A stretch of 64,000 bases of DNA from Clostridiales bacterium UBA1316. GTDB lineage: Bacteria > Bacillota > Clostridia > Oscillospirales > Oscillospiraceae. Both the position numbers and the translations under genes were made by a program. A model generated the notes under the pieces. That model had not been told where the DNA came from. It was given only the letters and a program-made list of their open reading frames with translations, and did not search any database. The stretch is taken from the NCBI GenBank assembly GCA_002307055.1, contig DBTM01000049.1:1-64000 (forward strand). Reading direction: 5' to 3'. Of the stretch, positions 46,326 through 55,300 are shown in pieces. Numbering within the stretch: the first letter of the stretch is position 1; each line of letters begins with the position of its first letter.

Positions 46326-46640
46326 ATGGCACTGCTTGGCAATCCTTTTGTCGGCAATATTACGAAACAAATGTCACCGGGTGAGCTGGTCCAGGCTATC
46401 CGGGTGGATATAGCCGGTGAGCTTGAAGCCATCATCGGCTATGAAGCGCACGCCATGAGCACAAACGATGAACATGCAAAAAAGATACTCAGCCACATTG
46501 CTGATGAGGAACGGCAGCATGTCGGTGAGCTGCAGCAGCTTCTGTATATCCTGAGCCCTAATGATATGGTGTTGACTGAAAAGGGTAAGCAGGAAGTAAT
46601 CAAACAGCAGCAGCAGAATTTTCAGCCTGCAATGCAATAA
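46326..46640 (+). CDS. EncFtn-like ferritin (encapsulated-ferritin family)
   Basis: This 104-aa, two-helix ferritin-like protein has the residues used by encapsulated ferritins: Glu32, Glu34, Tyr39, Glu62 and His65 (in GELEAIIGYE and ADEERQHVGEL). These proteins dimerise to build a diiron ferroxidase site across the interface. No encapsulin gene is nearby, and the Gln-rich C-terminus (KQQQQNFQPAMQ) lacks a typical encapsulin-targeting tail, so it may work unencapsulated. GGAGGG precedes the ATG; a strong terminator follows. Confidence 0.8.
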   Translation: MALLGNPFVGNITKQMSPGELVQAIRVDIAGELEAIIGYEAHAMSTNDEHAKKILSHIADEERQHVGELQQLLYILSPNDMVLTEKGKQEVIKQQQQNFQPAMQ

Positions 46641-46642
46641 AG

Positions 46643-46683
46643 AAAGCCCTGAAATCCGTGTACTTCGGATTTCAGGGCTTTTT
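46643..46683 (+). terminator. Intrinsic terminator
   Basis: A perfect AAAGCCCTGAAATCCG stem with its complement, loop TGTACTT, then T5. It directly follows the ferritin-like gene. Confidence 0.92.
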
Positions 46684-46799
46684 GCAATATCATACTTGGA
46701 GCGGCAGTGAATAGAATAAATAAGACGGTATGCATCGCTGAACTTGACAGAACTATGAATGAATGCTAATCTTTAAATGACGAATTTTAGGAGGCAGAG

Positions 46800-46880
46800 G
46801 TTTGAAAGATGAATCTTTCAAACAGGATTTTGTGCCTTTCGGGTCTTCCGACTCGAAGTCGAGCAAAGCTCGGCACAGCA
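46800..46880. repeat. Structured inverted-repeat element before the TM2 gene
   Basis: Four nested or adjacent hairpins lie here: GTTTGAAAGA/TCTTTCAAAC (46800-46823), TGTGCC/GGCACA enclosing CGACT/AGTCG and GAGC/GCTC (46831-46877). It could be a structured mRNA leader or an interspersed palindromic element. Confidence 0.5.
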
Positions 46881-46909
46881 CAAATTCCGAGAAAGGAGTG
46901 GTCATATAT

Positions 46910-47320
46910 ATGTATTGTCGGAATTGCGCGAACCAAATCGATCCAAACGCTGCCGTTTGCGTTAAATGTGGTTTTCAAAATGGTACGGGTACTCATTATT
47001 GCCCCAACTGCGGAGCGGAGACGATGCAGAGCGCCGCAGTCTGCGTCCGATGCGGTATCGCACTTTATCAGCAATATGCCTACAATAGCGAGCAAAAATC
47101 AAAAATCGCAGCCGGCTTGCTTGGTATCTTCCTCGGCAGCTTAGGTATACATAATTTTTATTTAGGCTATACGGGCAAGGCTGTCGCTCAGCTTTTAATC
47201 ACGGTTCTCACGCTCGGGTTCGGAACCATAATTACCGGCATCTGGGGACTCATTGAGGGTATACTCATCCTGACCGGCAGCATCAATGTTGACGGCAAAG
47301 GGATTCCGCTGCGAGATTGA
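46910..47320 (+). CDS. Zinc-ribbon TM2-domain membrane protein
   Basis: This 136-aa protein has two zinc ribbons at the N-terminus (CRNCAN..CVKCG and CPNCGAE..CVRCG) followed by a TM2 domain (KIAAGLLGIFLGSLGIHNFY, then GYTGKAVAQLL and a second helix). The TM2 motif with 'G.H.FYLG' is common in bacterial envelope proteins of unknown role. GAAAGGAGTGG supports the ATG at 46910 rather than the upstream in-frame start at 46802, which lies in the inverted-repeat element. Confidence 0.92.
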   Translation: MYCRNCANQIDPNAAVCVKCGFQNGTGTHYCPNCGAETMQSAAVCVRCGIALYQQYAYNSEQKSKIAAGLLGIFLGSLGIHNFYLGYTGKAVAQLLITVLTLGFGTIITGIWGLIEGILILTGSINVDGKGIPLRD

Positions 47321-47337
47321 CATAATATATAACAAAC

Positions 47338-47393
47338 GCACCCTGCCTCGTCATGCGCCGCGCACGTGCGCGGCACATGACGAGGCAGGGTGC
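47338..47393. repeat. 56-bp near-perfect palindrome
   Basis: Two 28-bp arms (47338-47365 and 47366-47393) match at 27 of 28 positions with no spacer. No T run follows, so it is not a classical terminator, though it would form a very stable hairpin after the TM2 gene. Confidence 0.8.
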
Positions 47394-47422
47394 AAATCAT
47401 GAAATAATAAGAGAGGGAACAA

Positions 47423-47731
47423 ATGATTAAAGTAGAAATTGAACTCAATGATATTGATTACGACAGTCTGATCGAACAATACCTGCCCCTGATGCTTGAA
47501 AAGCTCCGCCAGTCAGGCAACCCGGCTTCAAAGCTCATCTCCGGCGGCATGCCGGCCTCCATGGCAAAAATGATCTTGAGAAAGCTCCCGCAGCCGCTTA
47601 AAGAGCAATTAACAGCCGACCTGATCAACTCCAACAAGAATAAAATTGCCGAGCTGCTGCAGGAAACCGCCAGACAGAATAACGTCCGGCTGAGTATCGG
47701 TGATATCAAAACGAAGTCTGGCAATATATAA
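47423..47731 (+). CDS. Hypothetical protein, helical
   Basis: This 102-aa protein has no membrane segment or known motif. It starts with VEIELNDIDYDSLIEQYLP, has a Gly/Met-rich middle (SGGMPASMAKMIL) and ends in an acidic/amphipathic helix. AGAGAGGG precedes the ATG. It lies 7 bp from the convergent AraC-type gene. I do not recognise a family. Confidence 0.75.
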   Translation: MIKVEIELNDIDYDSLIEQYLPLMLEKLRQSGNPASKLISGGMPASMAKMILRKLPQPLKEQLTADLINSNKNKIAELLQETARQNNVRLSIGDIKTKSGNI

Positions 47732-47737
47732 AAGCTG

Positions 47738-48622
47738 TTATTTTACTTGAAACCAGATTTCCATTGAAGAAGATTCGGCTGATGTATCGCCGTACAACTC
47801 GGCCATGAACGGCTCAATTGATACCTTGTGGTTTGGAAGCCATACACCGAGCATATAATCCCGCGCCTTATTCAGCGCGTTTGTTGTCAGCAGGCTGAAG
47901 CTTTCGGCTTCAATGGAGCACAGCACATAGCTGCCGGTCGGCAGCAGCATTTGCTCATAACCGCGCTGTTTTTCCGAACCGCTGATTTCCACTCCGGCAA
48001 AGTACGAAAAAAAGCCTTCTTGTATACCGGGATAGGACATACCCAATTCGTTTCCGATTGGCAGTACATTCAGCATTTTTGCTTTTTGCTGATGCAGGCG
48101 GTTCCAGAGCTGACCGAGAAAGTCAATTCCCGGTGTGTCGTTGATAGGATTCTGAACGGAGAGTCCGTTAAAAAACCGTTGGGTATTCAGCTGAGTCCTT
48201 CGAACTTCCAGTACAATGCCGTCTGCGATTAACGGTACATTTTCGTCAATAAGCTGGTATATTAATGAAAGCTCCGGCATGTTGAAATGCGAGAGGGGAC
48301 GCGGCGCTTTTCGGAATTCTTCCGGTGTTACACCATACGCTTCCTTAAAGCCTCTTGTAAAAGTTTCGTGATTATCAAAACCGTAATCGAAAGCGACATC
48401 AATGATTCGTCTCGGATTGCTTGCCAGATCATCGGCAGCATGCGCCAGACGCCGAAGCTTGACGTACTCCATCACCGGTTTTTCGACAAGCCGACTGAAG
48501 AGCCTCTGGTAGTAAAATGGCGACAAGTACGCAATTTCTGCCAACCTTTCTATCTCCAGGTTTTCAGGTAAATTATCTTCAATCCATTTTAAGCTGCTTT
48601 GAATAGATTCCCATGCGTGCAT
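47738..48622 (-). CDS. AraC-family regulator with GyrI-like effector domain
   Basis: This 294-aa protein has two AraC helix-turn-helix motifs at the N-terminus (LEIERLAEIAYLSPFYYQRL; IIDVAFDYGFDNHETFTRGF with AYGVTPEEFRK) and a C-terminal GyrI-like ligand-binding domain of about 170 residues. This order is that of Rob/BltR-like multidrug regulators. It is transcribed divergently from the XRE gene at 48812. Confidence 0.92.
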   Translation of the reverse strand: MHAWESIQSSLKWIEDNLPENLEIERLAEIAYLSPFYYQRLFSRLVEKPVMEYVKLRRLAHAADDLASNPRRIIDVAFDYGFDNHETFTRGFKEAYGVTPEEFRKAPRPLSHFNMPELSLIYQLIDENVPLIADGIVLEVRRTQLNTQRFFNGLSVQNPINDTPGIDFLGQLWNRLHQQKAKMLNVLPIGNELGMSYPGIQEGFFSYFAGVEISGSEKQRGYEQMLLPTGSYVLCSIEAESFSLLTTNALNKARDYMLGVWLPNHKVSIEPFMAELYGDTSAESSSMEIWFQVK

Positions 48623-48695
48623 ATAAGCACCTCCCTGATATCAAGAATAGCGGTTAAAGTATATCATGTCTTGACGTATAGTGCTCTGTCGCTGT

Positions 48696-48770
48696 GTTGC
48701 GCAGCGCAACTCACGGTTGAGTCCGTCTAAGCCGAGCGGTTATTGTGTTCGATACGGTAAAATGTATAAT
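48696..48770. promoter_or_regulatory. Divergent promoter region with palindrome
   Basis: A perfect palindrome GTTGCGC-A-GCGCAAC lies at 48696-48710, and a TATAAT -10 box at 48765-48770 (weak TTGTGT -35 at 48743) points to the XRE gene. The palindrome may bind the AraC- or XRE-type protein. Confidence 0.45.
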
Positions 48771-48811
48771 CATCATAGCAGCTGCTCAAAACGGAAAAGA
48801 GGTGCGCATAT

Positions 48812-49888
48812 ATGACCATCGGAGAAAAAATTAAAAAGCTTCGCAGGGATAACGATATCACGCAGGAAAAGCTTGCTGAATATCTCAATATTTCATATCA
48901 GGCTGTATCAAAATGGGAAAACGGCAGTGCGCTGCCGGATATTTCGCTTGTCATACCTCTGGCGAATTTTTTCGGCGTTACGACAGACGTTTTATTTGAT
49001 CTGGATTCGCAGGCGCGGGAAGCCGATATTAAAGCATTTGATGAGGAAGGCTCTCGGCTGGCTAACCTAGGACTTGTTAAAGAACAAATTACGCACTGGA
49101 GGAAAGCAGTACTTAGATACCCGAAAAATTATCATTTCTTAATTATGCTGGCTTATGCTCTGCTTGGAGCAAAGCATAGTGATATCTGTGCAGATGATAA
49201 GCAGATGACGGATTACTTTGAGGAAGCCGTTTCAATATGCGATCGCGTGCTTACTGATTGTACAGATACAGAGAATCGCACCAGTGCTATACAGATCCTT
49301 GTCCTTTTTTATGGTCCCGGGCCATTCTATAATGAGGAAAAGGCCGTAGAAACCGCGAATAAAGCCGCATCTATCGTTGTCAGCCGAGAAATTCTGCTTG
49401 AATTTGCACTTAACGGAGATAAAAGCAAAAAACAGAAGCATCAGGATAATTTATACTTTGTTGATTTGCTGTGCAGCAACTTAATATATGGCCAATATAA
49501 TTCGACAGATGAATACATATTTGCATTTGAGACCGCGCTGGGAATTTACAAAATGGTATTCAATGATGAAAATTACCTTTTTTATCATTGCCGTGTCGCA
49601 GACATGCATAAGGAACTTGCGAGATTTTATGCTGAATCTCAAAATAAAGAAAAGGTTATGGCACATTTAAAATCAGCCAAAGAGCATGCCTATTTATACG
49701 ATACAATACCGGAAGGAGAGCAGCATTATACAAGTCCCTTTTTAAACATGGCAACGCATCATAATAGTTCCACTTCAAAGAATTACACTGGCTCAGATAC
49801 AGATTTATTAAGAGAGAATCTAAAGCAAACGCACTTTGACTTTTTAAGAGATGAACCTGATTTTATAGAATTTGAGAAATCGTTCTAA
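48812..49888 (+). CDS. XRE-family regulator with helical C-terminus
   Basis: This 358-aa protein has an N-terminal XRE helix-turn-helix (ITQEKLAEYLNISYQAVSKW) and a long helical, TPR-like C-terminal region (about residues 70-358). It is similar in layout to the regulator at 45030-46142 but diverged in sequence. It stands alone between two promoters/terminators, so its target is not clear from context. AAAGAGGTG precedes the ATG. Confidence 0.9.
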   Translation: MTIGEKIKKLRRDNDITQEKLAEYLNISYQAVSKWENGSALPDISLVIPLANFFGVTTDVLFDLDSQAREADIKAFDEEGSRLANLGLVKEQITHWRKAVLRYPKNYHFLIMLAYALLGAKHSDICADDKQMTDYFEEAVSICDRVLTDCTDTENRTSAIQILVLFYGPGPFYNEEKAVETANKAASIVVSREILLEFALNGDKSKKQKHQDNLYFVDLLCSNLIYGQYNSTDEYIFAFETALGIYKMVFNDENYLFYHCRVADMHKELARFYAESQNKEKVMAHLKSAKEHAYLYDTIPEGEQHYTSPFLNMATHHNSSTSKNYTGSDTDLLRENLKQTHFDFLRDEPDFIEFEKSF

Positions 49889-49913
49889 ATGGGATTCGTC
49901 CGATGTGATGAAA

Positions 49914-49957
49914 GATGACTGGCGAGCGACTATGAGTCGTCCGCCAGTCATTTTTTA
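49914..49957. terminator. Bidirectional terminator
   Basis: A GATGACTGGCG/CGCCAGTCAT stem topped by GCGAC/GTCGT and followed by T6 lies between the convergent XRE and tandem-GNAT genes. Confidence 0.85.
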
Positions 49958-50800
49958 TAGCTTCAGTTCGAAATAGTCGTAGATTGTCAGTTCATTGAAG
50001 CCGCAGGATTTATAGAGGGTCAGGGCGCTGTCGTTTTTGGTGGCGACTTCAAGGATAACCGAGGTGCTTTGATGATCAAAATGCCTTTTGAGTACGGCAT
50101 TGAGCATGGCCCGTCCGTATCCGAGACCGCGGTATTCGGGGAGGATGCATACGCCGAATATATAGCCCAGGCTGCCCTCATATGTGAGTCCGATTTTACC
50201 GATATCGGTGCTGTTTATTTCAGATACAAACAGATGATAGAGCTCCCGCTCGTAACCATCAGGAAAGGTGCTGCCAAAACAGATTTCATCGAGATTTTGA
50301 AGAAACGGTATATCGATTGCTGCGGCTGCACGGAGACTGAACCCCTCGGGAGCCTGCTTCAGCGGACGATAAGCGCCGCACTTCATACGATATTCGGAGA
50401 ATGAATAAGTCAGCCCGGCTTTTTTAGCAAAGCCTGCCGCATTGGACGACTGCCGTTCAGCGATGAGAAGTATTCTGCCGATACCGCGCGACCGGCTTAT
50501 CGGTACCGCGTCTCTCAGTAGTTTTGTGAATATGCCGCGCCGGCGATAATGCGGATGTACCATACCTGTGATTTCAAGTTCGTCCGTGTTTGAACCGATA
50601 ACATAAAGACCAAGATAACCGACAAGTCTTCCGTTCTCATAATAAAAGAGGTCATTAATTTCGTCATCGGGGCGGGTATCAAGCATATCCCAGTTGAGCT
50701 TCATGCACAGCGGCGCATACGCGCTGCAGGCGCTGTCGAGCTCCCGGATCTCTGCGCGTATGGCATCTGTTAAGCCTTTTGAATGTATAATGTCGTTCAA
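49955..50800 (-). CDS. Tandem GNAT acetyltransferase
   Basis: This 281-aa protein has two GNAT domains: the first with VHPHYRRRGIFTKLLRDAV, the second with ILPEYRGLGYGRAMLNAVLK and ALTLYKSCGFNE. Both retain the R/Q-X-X-G-X-G/A-type acetyl-CoA loop (RRRGIF, RGLGYG). The substrate is unknown. The start is a TTG at 50800 with AGG about 8 nt upstream. It lies 15 bp downstream of the racemase-like gene and is probably co-transcribed. Confidence 0.9.
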   Translation of the reverse strand: MNDIIHSKGLTDAIRAEIRELDSACSAYAPLCMKLNWDMLDTRPDDEINDLFYYENGRLVGYLGLYVIGSNTDELEITGMVHPHYRRRGIFTKLLRDAVPISRSRGIGRILLIAERQSSNAAGFAKKAGLTYSFSEYRMKCGAYRPLKQAPEGFSLRAAAAIDIPFLQNLDEICFGSTFPDGYERELYHLFVSEINSTDIGKIGLTYEGSLGYIFGVCILPEYRGLGYGRAMLNAVLKRHFDHQSTSVILEVATKNDSALTLYKSCGFNELTIYDYFELKL

Positions 50801-50815
50801 GTGTTTACCTGTAAC

Positions 50816-51481
50816 CTATTTACCTTTCCGAGCGTTGATTCGATCAATCAATAGACCGAGACTGACAGCAGGCGTTGTCAAAACAGGAACCTGCAGATCG
50901 GATAACAGCGGCAGCGCACCCAGATGCGACATTTGGGTGAGTATAATGGCTTCACAGCTGCCTGCCAGACTTCTGGCGCAGTCGGCGACGGTTTTATTGT
51001 GCGTGTCGGCATCGCCTCGGGCGGCGGCATCGAAAGCGCCTTCTGCCAGACGGATGTCGGCATGGACAGGCCCGATTTTTTCACGGCAGCGGTTGAGGAT
51101 AGCCCCGACGCTTTTTAGTGTAGGCTCGAAAGTCACGACGACACCGATTTTATTATAAGTGGCGACAGCATTCTCAAGAGTGGCGACATCGGCGGCTATG
51201 AGAGGCGACTCTGAAAATTCGGCCAACAGTTCATCGTAGGGTGAAAAAATCGTGCAGGAAAGCAGTACGCCGTCTACGCCGAAATCATTGGCGTTTCGAA
51301 TGAGGCTGACCATCCGGCAGAGGTTTGACGGTGAGATAACACCGCCGTCGCGCTTGGCGATCAGGGACATGGCTTCGTCCACAAAATGAACCAGCTGAAC
51401 CTCGGGGAAATGTTGCGCTGCGGTCTGCTCAATCGGTGCGAGTGAAACGCGCGCCGCGCTGATGACTGCGATTTTTATCAT
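50816..51481 (-). CDS. Aspartate/glutamate racemase-like protein
   Basis: This 221-aa protein is of the Asp/Glu/hydantoin racemase superfamily. The first catalytic Cys lies in VLLSCTIFSPY; the second motif reads ILTQMSHLG, with Gln where the family usually has Cys, so it may be a one-Cys variant or an arylmalonate-decarboxylase-like enzyme rather than a racemase. It is the first gene of a two-gene minus operon with the tandem GNAT. Confidence 0.82.
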   Translation of the reverse strand: MIKIAVISAARVSLAPIEQTAAQHFPEVQLVHFVDEAMSLIAKRDGGVISPSNLCRMVSLIRNANDFGVDGVLLSCTIFSPYDELLAEFSESPLIAADVATLENAVATYNKIGVVVTFEPTLKSVGAILNRCREKIGPVHADIRLAEGAFDAAARGDADTHNKTVADCARSLAGSCEAIILTQMSHLGALPLLSDLQVPVLTTPAVSLGLLIDRINARKGK

Positions 51482-51749
51482 ATGAACCTCTCCCTGCTGT
51501 ACAACGGCAGCATATAATTATTGATGCAGGATAAAAATATAACAACTTGTATTATACCATGAAGCAGCATAGGCTGAATATAGCAATTATTTATTATGGT
51601 ACGACGGCTATACGATTAAAGCCTTCAGCGGCCAGTGCATGAATACACAGTGAATAAATCATGAATTCCTTTATTGAAACAGCTGAAATGTGCGATAATA
51701 ATACTGAAGAATACTATTATAAATACCGAACAGAAAAGGGGCGTACCAA

Positions 51750-51959
51750 ATGAAAATCAGTGCCAGAAATCAAATAAAAGGCAAAATCACGAATATCAAA
51801 GAGGGTGCCGTCAATGCGATCGTCGTCCTTGATATTGGCGGAGGCAACAAAATAAGTGCGACGATTTCGATGGATGCCGTAAAGGAACTTGACCTGAAGG
51901 TTGGCAGAGACGCTTATGCAATTATTAAAGCTACATCTGTAATGGTTGGAATCGACTGA
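51750..51959 (+). CDS. Stand-alone molbindin (Mop/TOBE domain)
   Basis: This 69-aa protein consists of a single Mop/TOBE domain with the typical SARNQIKGKI start, the KEGAVNAIV segment and a C-terminal AIIKATSVMVGID. Molbindins store or sense molybdate/tungstate as oligomers. GGGGCG precedes the ATG. No other Mo gene is near, although several SUOX-fold-like proteins lie at 58.8-64 kb. A strong terminator follows. Confidence 0.9.
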   Translation: MKISARNQIKGKITNIKEGAVNAIVVLDIGGGNKISATISMDAVKELDLKVGRDAYAIIKATSVMVGID

Positions 51960-52303
51960 ATATCAGCTTAATAAATAACGGAAATAATCGACCCTGGATT
52001 TCTTTAAGAAATCCAGGGTCGATTATTTTGCCTGCCCAAGATAAACGCTGTGTGTCCCGGTTTCCTGAAAGTTGCATTAGAGAAAGGCTCAAAATATATA
52101 CAGTGAGATAAAGCTATGTTGTGAGAACAGTAAATGATTCGAATTTTGATACTGTGAGCACGTTACTCTAATAAATCCTAGGTGATACTATATTAGTTAC
52201 TTTTAGTATAATAATCCAACTGTCTGAGGGAGGACACATCGGGAGAAACCAGCAATCCAGGAGGCTTATTAACCAGTAAGTTTTATGAAGAGGAAGGAAA
52301 CAA
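51960..52303 (+). other. 344-bp intergenic region
   Basis: It holds the molbindin terminator (51983-52030), a likely promoter (TTGATA 52146-52151, 17 bp, TAATAA 52169-52174; also TATAAT at 52207) and a leader of about 100-120 nt for the 1480-aa protein. I recognise no riboswitch. Confidence 0.55.
51983..52030 (+). terminator. Intrinsic terminator
   Basis: A perfect 19-bp stem (AATAATCGACCCTGGATTT and its complement) with a 8-nt loop, then a T run, lies after the molbindin gene. Confidence 0.9.
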
Positions 52304-55300
52304 ATGAAGATTGCGTTGAAAAAGAAACTGTCGCTGTTACTTGTACTGGCATTGATTTTATCCATGCTACCGGGGCTGTCAGTCACAGCCGCCGCGGAAA
52401 CCACCTCTTGCCTTGCATTTGCCTCTGACGCGCATAATGACACGGACAACAAGACAAACAACACGGATACTTGGCTCAAAGCCATCCAAACAACCGGTGC
52501 CGCCAGCCACATAGATTATATGGGCTTCTGCGGCGACATGGGCAGCGCCTACGACAGCGACACGATATTCTGGAACGATGTACAAGCCACAATGAACATA
52601 GTGGACGGGTATATAACCTCCGGCTTTATCGGAAAAGCTGATTACACACTGGGCAACCATGAATGGTTTGTGTCTGCAGGCGGCAACTATGGCTATTATC
52701 TCAACAACAGCGATTATCCCGAAGCCGCAGCTACCTGCAGCAAATTTCTCCGCATCGGCGAAAGTGCAAAAACAGACAGCTACATCACCTATTGCTTCGG
52801 CTCCTGGGGCGATGTGGCGACAGACACCTCAAAATACGGCTTCGGCGATGACGATATCGCCGCACTCAGCACATATCTGGCTACGGCTCCTACCGATATT
52901 CCCATTTTCATCATGTCCCATTATCCGCTCCATTCCTTCGGGAGCAGGGTCAGCATCAACGCGGATAAAGTCATTTCCTTGCTGAACAACTACCCCAATG
53001 TGGTCTTCCTTTGGGGCCATAACCACAGCGTCTTTGACACCAACTATGATATGGTCAATGAAGCCGGTGATTATCTCAATGTTTCCGGCGCCGATACGAA
53101 AATCAACTTCACCTACACTTCCGCGGGCTGCATGAGTGACAGTGAATACGGTACCGGCAGTCACTTCGTGGAAGGCAAAGGCCTAATCGTAAAAATTGAC
53201 GGCAGTCAAGTTAATTTCACCCATTATGACATAAACGGCAAAGCGATCAACGACTCTCGGACAATCGATATGTCAAAGATCCGCGAGGACCACAGTGCCG
53301 GTCCGTTTGTTGTCAAGTTTAAGGACGGACACACCAACCAGATGATCGCTTATGAAACCGTCGCGGCGGGTGCGAGTGCCACGGAGCCGGCGCATGTCAA
53401 GTACGACGGTTATATCTATACGGGCTGGGATAAGGCGTTCAACAACATCACCCAAGACATAACCGCTACGGCTACATATATTGAAAAGCCTGAGCCGTTG
53501 GCCAAACAGACCGGGCTTGATACAGGCTACGTGTATATCAGTCTGTATGTCAATACCGATGCCGCCGTCGGGAAAGACGGCAGTCCGATTATCCTCTATC
53601 CGATTCCATGGACGGACGGGCAGACTATCGACGATGCCGTCCTCGCGCTGCATCAGCAGCAATATCCGGGCTATACGACCGATTCTGCGGGTGTCGTCAT
53701 CAATAATGCAAACGGCTTTGACTGCTACAGCACGCTCTGGGGCCACACACCCAAATATAATGCCCTGGCTTTTAACAACACCAGCTTTGTAGACGGCGCC
53801 AAGACAACGGCGGACGGCGATGTCTACTATCTCCTAGCCTATGACGACAGTTGGATTACCACCAGCTTCATTAATCCCAATATTACACAAGCTGTAACCG
53901 GTGAATATATCACCATGCAGGCTATGACCCAGAACATGAACTCCGACTATACTTACACGCCTAAGGCTATTGCTGCCGCTGATATCTATGCCGGTACGAA
54001 CCTCGCCAGCCTGACGGATACCGGTGTCGACACCGACACCAAGGGCTCGTTTACCCTCAGCTTTACCCAGCCCGGCAGATACTATATCGTGGCTAAGGTC
54101 AGCGGCAAGGGGAACCCCGTCGCCATTATTGATATTAAAGAAAACGACGGCAGCTATGTTTACATTAATCTCTCCGTTGACGGCAGCGTGAAGTACGACA
54201 AATCCGGTAATTATATCGCTCATTATCCTATCGCCTTCACACCCGGCGCCACCGTCAATGACATTTTATCCAAGCTCCACGCGTATGCTTACGGCGCGGG
54301 CAGCGCATGGACGTCTTATGACAAGGACGGTGCCACCATTGTCACGTCTGTCTGGGGCCTCGATTATGAGACCAACTGCGGCTATATCTATAAAAACAGC
54401 CTGCCCTCCGGCGGCTCCGCGACTGTGAGCAGCGGCGATGTCATCGATGTCAACGGCTTCTCCTCCTCGTCAACACACACCAAAGCATCGATGTTCGACG
54501 TGAAATACGCCGAAATTGCCGTCGACGAGAATATCACGCTGACAGCGGTGAATACAGTGCCGGGAGAAACGCCTGCGGTCAACGGCGCAACCCCCGTTTA
54601 TATCAATTTCAAGAGCACCAGTTATACAACTGATGCCACAGGTAAGGCCACAATAAGCTTTGCCAAAGACGGCACTTATATCGTGACCGGCGGAACTATG
54701 ACCAACTCTGCCTGCCCCATCGCTGTCATCAAGGTCGGTGCCGGCGGACCCATGACTATTTATCAAATTGCCGTCACGGGTATTACGAGTGTTCCCACGA
54801 ACGGTTTAGTCGGCACGCCGCTGACGCTGACCGGCACCATTGCCCCTACCGGAGCCACATTTAAGAACATTGTCTGGAGCGTCAAGAGCGGTGCTGCGAC
54901 AATCTCCGGCGCTCAGCTCACCGCTGCCGCCTCCGGCAGCGTGGTTGTTACCGCCACAATAAAAAATGGCGTCGAGACTGGAACGGACTTTACTAAAGAC
55001 TTCTCCGTCGGTTTCTCTAAAGTATCTACAGATACGCCGGTCGGCACTGTTTACTTCTACGCTGTCATCGATAAAGACATTCAGAAGGATTCCGGCGGAA
55101 ACAACATTGCGTACTATCCAATCCAGATATGTGCAGGCGATACTATTGCCGATGCGATCAGCAAGCTGCATCAGCAGGCTTACGGCGACGCCGGTGCCTG
55201 GGGATATCAGACGGTCACAACATATGGCTTGGTTCTCAACAAGCTTTTGGGTGTCAGCTGTCTCAACATGTCGTACGGCGGCGGTGTCTGGACTCCGGAA

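Noticed and set aside
47338..47393. CRISPR repeat or attachment site
   Set aside because: It is a single palindrome with no spacer array and no integrase nearby.
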